Origin: a virus
Direction: 5' to 3' (one strand)
Virus record (IMG/VR): IMGVR_UViG_3300027749_000040
Coordinates: 62,001 to 126,000 of that record
DNA: 64,000 nt
The position numbers were made by a program, and so were the translations under genes. Every line of letters starts with the position of its first letter. Position 1 is the stretch's first letter. Positions 58,544 through 64,000 of this stretch are shown in pieces. A model generated the notes under the pieces. It ran no database searches. It was given only the letters and a program-made list of their open reading frames with translations, and had not been told where the DNA came from.

Positions 58544-58780
58544 ATGAGAGTTCAAAACTATAACGAAAAGCTTGGGTGGGAAGAAACTGATTCGGGTTGG
58601 TATGAACATGAGATACGTGTGCGAATGGATTTTCCCGCATCATACGATGAAGTATTGGAATGGCTGTATAATAGAATAGATAACTGTGAACGCCATGCTA
58701 GGTGGCGAATCACTAGAGGGCTCATACAACTTAAATTTAGGTATGAGCGTGATGTAATATTATGTAAGTTGAGTTTTTAA
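58544..58780 (+). CDS. Small tandem-family protein 2, 78 residues
   Basis: AAGG precedes the ATG at 58544 (a GTG at 58538 is an alternative). The product contains WEETDSGWYEHEIRVRM and ends LKFRYERDVILCKLSF, a weaker version of the strand-helix-aromatic ending of its neighbours. Start overlaps are tight: the next gene begins on its last base. Confidence 0.65.
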   Translation: MRVQNYNEKLGWEETDSGWYEHEIRVRMDFPASYDEVLEWLYNRIDNCERHARWRITRGLIQLKFRYERDVILCKLSF

Positions 58781-59028
58781 TGAACCTTGAACACGAAATG
58801 ATGGAAAAATTATCAAGTGATATGGCTAGAGAAATGGACTATGATATCATAGTTGACATGCTAGAGTATATTAGAGTAGAACTACCACCATTTGATAGTC
58901 GTTATCATGCTGTTGACATTGTTGATTGGTGCACTGATAACTGTACAGGTAATTTTAGAAACTATGGTGTTAAATTTGCTTTTGAAAAAGCCCAAGATGC
59001 TGAATGGTTTATATTGAGGTGGAAGTAA
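58780..59028 (+). CDS. Small tandem-family protein 3, 82 residues
   Basis: The product ends VKFAFEKAQDAEWFILRWK, nearly the same as the end of protein 1 in the series. Its helix IVDMLEYIRVELPPFDS and the segment VDWCTDNCTGNFRNYG resemble the central parts of the other members. It is a single domain of unknown function. Confidence 0.7.
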   Translation: MNLEHEMMEKLSSDMAREMDYDIIVDMLEYIRVELPPFDSRYHAVDIVDWCTDNCTGNFRNYGVKFAFEKAQDAEWFILRWK

Positions 59029-59300
59029 TGGCAACGATACCGCATCTACAAGATTATGATGACGATGATCCTAAATTAAATTTTCGTAAAAGACGTTGGG
59101 ATTATTGGGCGGCATTAAAGAAAGTTCGTGTTGAATATATGATAGATGCTAAGAATGGACAGTTTGATGCGTTTGATTTTGAAGATTACATTGAAGAAAA
59201 ATATGGCATTAAGATGCTGATAGTCAATGGCAATATCACAGATGGATATAAAATTATGGACGAAAAGAAATACATTGTGTTTCTACTGAAATTTCAATGA
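59028..59300 (+). CDS. Small tandem-family protein 4, 90 residues
   Basis: The start is the ATG at 59028 (TAATG overlap) behind GAGGTGG; an in-frame ATG at 59004 is less likely. The N-terminus is acidic (DYDDDDPKLNF). The remainder has WDYWAALKKVRVEYM, FEDYIEEKYGIKM and a C-terminal KKYIVFLLKFQ that parallels the ending of its neighbours. Confidence 0.65.
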   Translation: MATIPHLQDYDDDDPKLNFRKRRWDYWAALKKVRVEYMIDAKNGQFDAFDFEDYIEEKYGIKMLIVNGNITDGYKIMDEKKYIVFLLKFQ

Positions 59301-59647
59301 ACAACTCACCCTTCATCATAAACGATTTACCAAACAACAATTGGTCAGTAGAATGGCCTACATTTAAAAACATCAAAGATAGTGTAGCTAACATAAAATT
59401 GTTAGATATATTATTTGGTGAAGTAAAATGTAACCAGGCAGGATTAGCAATAATGCTTAATAGTGGTGAGTATGATACATTATGGATTGATGACATAGAG
59501 TATTATCAGGACACTAGACATGAATATGGTAATTATTTGGAACAGATGTATGAGATTAGAGGAGCAGTCTTCCACAAAGAAAGTGAAGCAAGAAAATTTC
59601 AAGACATACTAGAAAAAAAATACGTATGGAAAATATTAAAGGCATAA
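59297..59647 (+). CDS. Hypothetical protein, 116 residues
   Basis: Four-base overlap with the previous gene. The product contains INDLPNNNWSVEWPTF and a C-terminal AVFHKESEARKFQDILEKK that loosely follows the same strand-helix pattern as the small genes upstream. Not recognised. Confidence 0.6.
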   Translation: MNNSPFIINDLPNNNWSVEWPTFKNIKDSVANIKLLDILFGEVKCNQAGLAIMLNSGEYDTLWIDDIEYYQDTRHEYGNYLEQMYEIRGAVFHKESEARKFQDILEKKYVWKILKA

Positions 59648-59648
59648 C

Positions 59649-60197
59649 ATGGATGTAATGATTGACATTGAATCACTAGACACAACACCAGACTGTGTGA
59701 TTCTAACTATTGGTGCAGTATTATTTGACCCACGTGGTCATGGCATTATTGATAAAATTGAGATTCGTCCTACGATTGAGGATCAAACAGAGATTTACAA
59801 TCGCAGTATCAATGATGCAACAATGGAATGGTGGGGCAAACAAAGTCCAGAAGCAATTGAAGAAGCTATGGGCGACAGAGACCGTGTGTCATACGAAAAT
59901 GCAATGAATCAATTATACAAATTCTGCTGGAATCGTAGTAAGTGTGCATGGAGTAACGGTGCAAGTTTTGATGTAGTAGTTATGGATCATGCTTGGAAAC
60001 AATTTGATAAAAACACACCGTGGAACTTTTGGGACATTAGAGACACAAGAACATTGTATGATATTGCCGGCGTAAAATTAAAAGATGGTGGACATGTTAC
60101 GACACACAAAGCTGTAGAAGATGCCGAAAGACAAGCAATTGTTGTGCAACAAGCGTATACTAAGTTAATTAAAGTAGGATTAATGGAGACAAAATGA
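59649..60197 (+). CDS. dexA: DexA-like 3'-5' exonuclease (DEDDh)
   Basis: The 182-residue product begins MDVMIDIESLD, the DxE of the first exonuclease motif (D6, E8). TMEWWGKQSPEA matches the TIEWWKNQSPEA of T4 DexA (from memory), WSNGASFDVVVMD carries the second Asp, and THKAVEDAERQA carries the H...D of the third motif. It is a non-processive 3' exonuclease of the RNase T/Rv2179c-like group. It is a little shorter than T4 DexA (227). The next gene begins in an ATGA overlap. Confidence 0.9.
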   Translation: MDVMIDIESLDTTPDCVILTIGAVLFDPRGHGIIDKIEIRPTIEDQTEIYNRSINDATMEWWGKQSPEAIEEAMGDRDRVSYENAMNQLYKFCWNRSKCAWSNGASFDVVVMDHAWKQFDKNTPWNFWDIRDTRTLYDIAGVKLKDGGHVTTHKAVEDAERQAIVVQQAYTKLIKVGLMETK

Positions 60198-60958
60198 CAA
60201 TAGGTATATTTGGAGATAGTTTTGCAGTAGTTGATAACCACAAAAATCGAAGTTGGACAGGCCTATTAGCAGAGATATTAGACGAAGGATATGTATGCTA
60301 CGGTGAACCATCTACTTCTATATGGTGGTCATATGAACTTTTTTTAAAACATTATAAAAAATATGACAAGATAGTTTTTACATACTCACATTATAGTAGG
60401 TGGAGTTATTTGCCTGAACACCTTACTAAACTATCTCTTATTAGACCTAAAGGTCATGTCGGGGGTTTTGATTCGCACGGTGATGACTCACTAAAAAAAT
60501 ATGTTGATATATTACTTGAAGCTCATCCTATATTGTATTCTGAGGAGTTACAATTATTTACATATCAAAATATCTTCAATAGTGTAAACAAATTGTGCAA
60601 AGATACAAATATAAAATTGATTAACTTAATGCCTTTTGAGCAAAGTTATGTAGATTTTCCAACAAATAATAAATTAGTAGATTTATATATAGATATATCG
60701 GAAGCATTCGGGCCGTGCTTAACTGGTTTAGCAGATGTAAGTTTTGGTGAATTATTGGATCAACGCGGTTTAGTACATAAAGATAGTTTTAAAGGAAAAG
60801 TTTTTGATAAACGAGCATCACACCTATCATTGGATAATAATAAAGTTCTGGCATCAATTATATCAGAGATATTTAATTCCGAGCAAACAAGACCAAAATT
60901 GATACAGTTACAAAAAGACAATAGATTTTTTAAAGGAACATTCTTTAATGAGAATTGA
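60194..60958 (+). CDS. SGNH/GDSL-like hydrolase, paralogue of the gene at 9269
   Basis: The 254-residue product begins MTIGIFGDSFAV and has WWSYELFLKHYKKYDKIVFTYSH, which lines up with the sequence of the gene at 9269. A C-terminal RASHLSLDNNKVLASII could supply the His. It lies among replication genes, 50 kb from its paralogue, so one of the two copies has probably moved. No signal peptide. Confidence 0.7.
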   Translation: MTIGIFGDSFAVVDNHKNRSWTGLLAEILDEGYVCYGEPSTSIWWSYELFLKHYKKYDKIVFTYSHYSRWSYLPEHLTKLSLIRPKGHVGGFDSHGDDSLKKYVDILLEAHPILYSEELQLFTYQNIFNSVNKLCKDTNIKLINLMPFEQSYVDFPTNNKLVDLYIDISEAFGPCLTGLADVSFGELLDQRGLVHKDSFKGKVFDKRASHLSLDNNKVLASIISEIFNSEQTRPKLIQLQKDNRFFKGTFFNEN

Positions 60959-61529
60959 TTCAGACATTGACATAGATTTTGGAGATAGAGATAAACTACT
61001 GTCTCTAATCAAACATACACCTGCATCAATGCGTAATATCACTCCTATTCGTAGACACAATACTGGTGTCTACATAACAGATATCCCATATGATCCTGTT
61101 AATAATATGTCAGCACTACATTATGAAGACGCAGAAAAACGTGGATATTTCAAACTAGACTTGTTGAATGTGCATGTGTATTCACAGGTTCGTGATGAAA
61201 CACATTTAGTTGAATTGATGTATGAACCAAATTGGTCTAAACTAAATGATAGAGTATTTGTTGAGAAATTAATTCACCTATCAAATCACTATCAAAGTAT
61301 TCAGAAGATGACTGAGCCAATTGATAGTATCCCTAGATTAGCAATGTTTTTAGCATTGATTCGTCCTGCTAAAAAGCATTTAATTGGTAAGAGTTGGAAA
61401 GAAGTGAGTCAAACTATATGGGACCGTGAGAATGACGGATATAGTTTCAAAAAGAGTCATGCTATAGCTTATGCACAGTTAGTCGTTGTACATATGAATT
61501 TACTTACAACATCCGTTTCACAAGCGTAA
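60948..61529 (+). CDS. Miniature DNA polymerase III alpha-like protein, 193 residues
   Basis: The product contains, in the order found in C-family polymerases, SDIDIDF (5-11; DnaE PDxDxDF, two catalytic Asp), YFKLDLLNV (67-75; DnaE VKFDFLGL, third Asp, D71 here), and GYSFKKSHAIAYA (164-176; DnaE GYxFNKSHAAAYA of the fingers). The spaces between them are far shorter than in DnaE (about 1,160 residues), so the PHP, thumb, beta-binding and tau-binding domains are missing. It may be an inactive nucleotide-binding relic or a regulator. It overlaps the SGNH gene by 11 bases. Confidence 0.75.
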   Translation: MRIDSDIDIDFGDRDKLLSLIKHTPASMRNITPIRRHNTGVYITDIPYDPVNNMSALHYEDAEKRGYFKLDLLNVHVYSQVRDETHLVELMYEPNWSKLNDRVFVEKLIHLSNHYQSIQKMTEPIDSIPRLAMFLALIRPAKKHLIGKSWKEVSQTIWDRENDGYSFKKSHAIAYAQLVVVHMNLLTTSVSQA

Positions 61530-61914
61530 TACTACGGCGTTTTGTCCTACGTTTGTGTAGTTCATTTATGCTACAAGCAGGGCCATGCACGATAGTTAGA
61601 CTTTTATTGTGAAAAGTTCGTATATATGGCTTGAATATGATCCATTCATCTTTAAGGAATAAATTAATAGGAATCAATCTGTTAGATTCCCACCACCATA
61701 TATCACCTAATTCTAAGAATTTCTCTTTAGCCATTGGGTCGATTATAGCACCATAATCGTAAATAGTAGTGACAACATCATCTCTATTCTGTACAATCCC
61801 CACATAATCTTGATTAGCGTAGGAGCACACGGTGATGAAGGGGTGGTTTTCTGTTAGTTTTGTGAAAAATTCGTTAGGTAACATTGTTGTTCTTATGACC
61901 GAAATATTTATCAT
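61504..61914 (-). CDS. Conserved phage hypothetical protein, about 136 residues
   Basis: The product reads MINISVIRTTMLPNEFFTK..., YVGIVQNRDDVVTTIYDYGAI, WWWESNRLIPINLF and a basic C-terminal RRTKRRSITLVKRML. I recall the same blocks in a conserved marine T4-like hypothetical, unverified. The start is open: ATG 61914 keeps SVIR, whereas the ATG at 61884 lies just after a - strand GATAAATA box at 61912-61905. It converges with the polymerase-like gene, overlapping it by 26 bases. Confidence 0.75.
   Translation of the reverse strand: MINISVIRTTMLPNEFFTKLTENHPFITVCSYANQDYVGIVQNRDDVVTTIYDYGAIIDPMAKEKFLELGDIWWWESNRLIPINLFLKDEWIIFKPYIRTFHNKSLTIVHGPACSINELHKRRTKRRSITLVKRML
61905..61912 (-). promoter_or_regulatory. 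Late-promoter box (GATAAATA) on the - strand
   Basis: If used, the start near 61899 would make the ATG at 61884 the first codon of the - strand gene. Confidence 0.35.
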
Positions 61915-61939
61915 CGGGTAGCCTGGCAATATATTTTGA

Positions 61940-61945
61940 TAAATA
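61940..61945 (+). promoter_or_regulatory. Late-promoter box (GATAAATA)
   Basis: Predicted start 61951. The gene's ribosome-binding site and ATG are about 78 bases downstream, although an ATG also occurs exactly at 61951 in frame. Confidence 0.6.
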
Positions 61946-62028
61946 CGATTATGTACTCAACTCAAGTATTCGTTTATACCCAACGACAAATCGTTATTCT
62001 TTTATCAGGAAATTCCCCTAGGAGTTAT

Positions 62029-62739
62029 ATGCCCCAGTATGCAAAGCCACTCACTCTACACAAAGGTGTAGATAATCAAATTCAATTTCAGTTCTTAAAT
62101 CAAGAACAAAAACCCGTCAATATCACAGGAAAAGAAATATCTTGTAGAATTTTAAATTCTACCGGTGTCACAGTTCTTATTAGAAAAGCACTTACTATTC
62201 AATTAGGTGCAACCGGTATTGCCGCATTGATGTTAAATCCCGGAGAGCTAGAAGAAATTGAGGCACAAAAATGTTATTATACATTAGAAATTCCAGTAGG
62301 CACATTTGATTACCCTGTATTTGTAGACCAAAATGCAGGTGGCCGGGGTGATATGAATATTGTTAATAGTATATTACCTAGCTTTGTTCCTAGCAATGAA
62401 ATAACTATTCCTACTGGACAAGGTTATCCTAATCCAGATTGGTATTCAAATGACGGATCGTATGTACCTGATTCTAATTCGGTTGTATATTATACCAGTG
62501 TTTATACCACAACTGATAATCCTAGATTAACACTACAAGCCACATATACCGACTTCTATGGTAATGTATTGATTGAAGGTTCTACTATTGGTAATACAGA
62601 CTGGTATCCAATTAGTACAATATATAGTTATACTGAAACAACAGACACATTCCATTATAACATTAATGGATTCCACCCATTCATTCGTATGGGGTTTGTG
62701 AGCAATGCGGGCGTAGTAACCAACATATTGGCAAGATAA
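62029..62739 (+). CDS. Beta-rich virion protein, probably baseplate or tail associated
   Basis: The ATG at 62029 follows AGGAG (62020-62024); the in-frame ATG at 61951 would add 26 residues that look non-coding. The 236-residue product starts with an Ig-like domain (LHKGVDNQIQFQFLNQEQKPVNITGK, ALMLNPGELEEI, CYYTLEIP) of the kind found in BppU-like phage baseplate proteins. It is followed by a second beta-rich domain (RLTLQATYTDFYG) possibly binding carbohydrate. A late box precedes it. Confidence 0.75.
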   Translation: MPQYAKPLTLHKGVDNQIQFQFLNQEQKPVNITGKEISCRILNSTGVTVLIRKALTIQLGATGIAALMLNPGELEEIEAQKCYYTLEIPVGTFDYPVFVDQNAGGRGDMNIVNSILPSFVPSNEITIPTGQGYPNPDWYSNDGSYVPDSNSVVYYTSVYTTTDNPRLTLQATYTDFYGNVLIEGSTIGNTDWYPISTIYSYTETTDTFHYNINGFHPFIRMGFVSNAGVVTNILAR

Positions 62740-62742
62740 GTA

Positions 62743-62771
62743 TTGACTGTGTGACAGATTTATGTTACACT
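62743..62771 (+). promoter_or_regulatory. Sigma70-type promoter for primase
   Basis: TTGACT, 17 bases, TACACT. The predicted start, 62778, is the A of the primase ATG. Confidence 0.65.
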
Positions 62772-62777
62772 ATGTAG

Positions 62778-63758
62778 ATGTTCGATATTCTGTCTATAAT
62801 TCCAGGCAAGAAAAAACTCACTCAAGGTGGATGGCACAGTTTCAATGCTGTATGTTGTAACCATCGCGGCCACAAAACTGATGCCAGAAGCCGAGGTGGT
62901 GTTCATTTTGATGGATCAATTAATTGGTTATACCATTGCTTTAATTGTGGGTTCAAGTGTGGGTTCACACTTGGAAGAAGTTTAACAAAGAATACACGAC
63001 AACTATTAACTTGGTGCGGAGTAGATGATACGCAGATTAGTAAGTGGAGTTTAGAAAGTTTACAACAAAAAGATATACTAGACTTTACTCAACCTAAAAA
63101 GAAAACTAAAATTAAGTTTGACGAACATAAGCTGCCTGACGATGCAGAACTACTTGACCAAAATAATCAATCACACAAAATATATGTAGACTATCTAAAA
63201 TCAAGAGGTATAAGTAGTAGTGAATATCCTTTCATGGTCACTCCCAACGAATCAAGTCGCATGGGAAATCGCATCATCATTCCCTATACATACAAAAACA
63301 AGATTGTTGGTCACACAAGTAGGTTCTTAGACAATAAGATTCCAAAATATATCAACGAACAACAACCTGGTTATGTATTTGGATATGATTTTCAACAACC
63401 CAATCAAAGTGTTTGTATACTAGTCGAGGGCATCTTTGATGCATTGAGTCTAGGTGCTTGTGCGTTAACTCATAACACGATTAACGATGACCAAGCAGAA
63501 CTACTAGCACAACTTAACAGACAAATCATTTTTGTTCCCGACCGTGATAAAACAGGATTTGACTCCTGTGAGAGGGCTATTCAACTAGGCTATAGCGTCA
63601 GTATCCCACACTGGGACAAGGACGTAAAAGATGTTAATGATGCAATTGTCAAATATGGTAGACTACCTACACTACTCAGTATATTGCAGTCTGCTACAAT
63701 GAGCAAAATTAAAATAGAAATGCAAAGGAAAAAAATTGGTAAACAAAACGGATTCTAA
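62778..63758 (+). CDS. 61: DNA primase (gp61-like)
   Basis: The 326-residue product has an N-terminal zinc-binding region (CC-x-H near 26-29 and CFNCGFKC at 54-61) and a Toprim domain with CILVEGIFDALSLG (catalytic Glu) and IIFVPDRDKTG (DxD). This is the gp61 layout; it makes RNA primers with gp41 on the lagging strand. Length is close to T4 gp61 (342). The predicted message is leaderless, and the next gene starts inside its 3' end. Confidence 0.93.
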   Translation: MFDILSIIPGKKKLTQGGWHSFNAVCCNHRGHKTDARSRGGVHFDGSINWLYHCFNCGFKCGFTLGRSLTKNTRQLLTWCGVDDTQISKWSLESLQQKDILDFTQPKKKTKIKFDEHKLPDDAELLDQNNQSHKIYVDYLKSRGISSSEYPFMVTPNESSRMGNRIIIPYTYKNKIVGHTSRFLDNKIPKYINEQQPGYVFGYDFQQPNQSVCILVEGIFDALSLGACALTHNTINDDQAELLAQLNRQIIFVPDRDKTGFDSCERAIQLGYSVSIPHWDKDVKDVNDAIVKYGRLPTLLSILQSATMSKIKIEMQRKKIGKQNGF

Positions 63759-64000
63759 AAAACAAATTGACTATACCCCGGAAGTACAAAAGTACTTTTT
63801 ACGAATGATGATGACTAACGCCGAATTATACACTCGGGTTATGAACATTATGAACAGCGAAAACTTTGATAAGTCATTGAGACCTGCCGCAGAGTTATTT
63901 AAAGAACATACAAACAAATACAAAGTATTACCAGATCATACTCAAGTTAAAGCAATGACTGGAATTGATATAGAACCTATCCCAGAACTGAATGAAGGTC
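63736..64000 (+). CDS. 41: Replicative helicase gp41-like, N-terminal part (cut by window end)
   Basis: The frame is open to the end of the window. AAAGGA (63724-63729) precedes a TTG at 63736, which is the likely start; no ATG occurs before MMMTNAEL. The visible 88 residues ((M)VNKTDSKKQIDYTPEVQKYF..., with AAELFKEHTNKYKVLPDHTQV) fit the N-terminal domain of DnaB-family phage helicases, and gp41 follows primase in related phages. The ATPase domain is outside the window, so the call rests on this domain and the context. Confidence 0.7.
   Translation, partial: MVNKTDSKKQIDYTPEVQKYFLRMMMTNAELYTRVMNIMNSENFDKSLRPAAELFKEHTNKYKVLPDHTQVKAMTGIDIEPIPELNEG

Noticed and set aside
61951-62028. N-terminal extension of the virion protein from the ATG at the predicted +1
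   Set aside because: A strong AGGAG with proper spacing precedes the ATG at 62029, and the 26 extra residues show no conserved character; the extension is probably leader.

Overview
The window is part of an AT-rich, T4-like (Straboviridae-type or marine/freshwater T4-superfamily) bacteriophage genome, probably a large myovirus. The anchors are phage core genes: large terminase (gp17), single-stranded DNA-binding protein gp32, UvsX and a UvsY-like protein, UvsW helicase, DexA-like exonuclease, gp61-like primase, the start of a gp41-like helicase, thymidylate synthase and a spanin pair. T4-type late boxes (TATAAATA and variants) precede many genes. Genes are packed, with 4-base ATGA overlaps, and nearly all lie on the + strand. 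Only three genes are on the - strand (a lipoprotein at 20.7-21.2 kb, a glycosyltransferase-like gene at 49.8-51.1 kb, and a conserved hypothetical at 61.5-61.9 kb). No tRNA, IS element or CRISPR array was seen.

Layout. 1-20 kb is an accessory block: eight twitch-domain radical SAM genes (the first cut by the window edge), one SPASM-like radical SAM gene, three SGNH-hydrolase-like genes, a NodU-type carbamoyltransferase, a 1,565-residue protein with twelve ~66-residue repeats, and a glycosyltransferase-like gene. 20.1-20.7 kb holds a circularly permuted, two-piece tmRNA (proteolysis tag ANDELFALAA) with a 104-codon ORF in its intervening segment. 20.7-22 kb has a divergent pair of exported proteins, a lipoprotein and an outer-membrane beta-barrel. 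22-30 kb has an Asn-synthase-like gene, several small early genes with near-consensus sigma70 promoters, and a MoxR ATPase/VWA pair. 30-35 kb has thyA, an epimerase, a DegT-type aminotransferase and another radical SAM gene. 35-44.5 kb is a late region: spanins, virion-like proteins, two candidate capsid-targeted internal proteins, a methyltransferase, another twitch radical SAM gene, terminase and two large unknown proteins. 44.6-64 kb is the replication/recombination region (gp32, UvsX, UvsY-like, AAA ATPase, UvsW, possible clamp-loader subunit, DexA-like, primase, helicase), interrupted by further radical SAM, SGNH and glycosyltransferase-like genes and a 193-residue protein carrying the catalytic motifs of bacterial DNA polymerase III alpha.

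How the parts work together. Early genes use TTGACA-17 bp-TATAAT promoters and late genes use a TAAATA box. In both classes the start codon often coincides with the predicted transcription start, suggesting leaderless mRNAs. The sugar, carbamoyl, aminotransferase, epimerase, methyltransferase, SGNH and radical SAM genes look like a large system for making or modifying a glycan or peptide, but no substrate can be read from the sequence. The tmRNA tag ending ALAA resembles beta/gammaproteobacterial tags, and two-piece tmRNAs are known in alphaproteobacteria, cyanobacteria and some betaproteobacteria, so a freshwater or marine betaproteobacterial host is possible. This is inference. Family assignments come from reading motifs; no database search was run.
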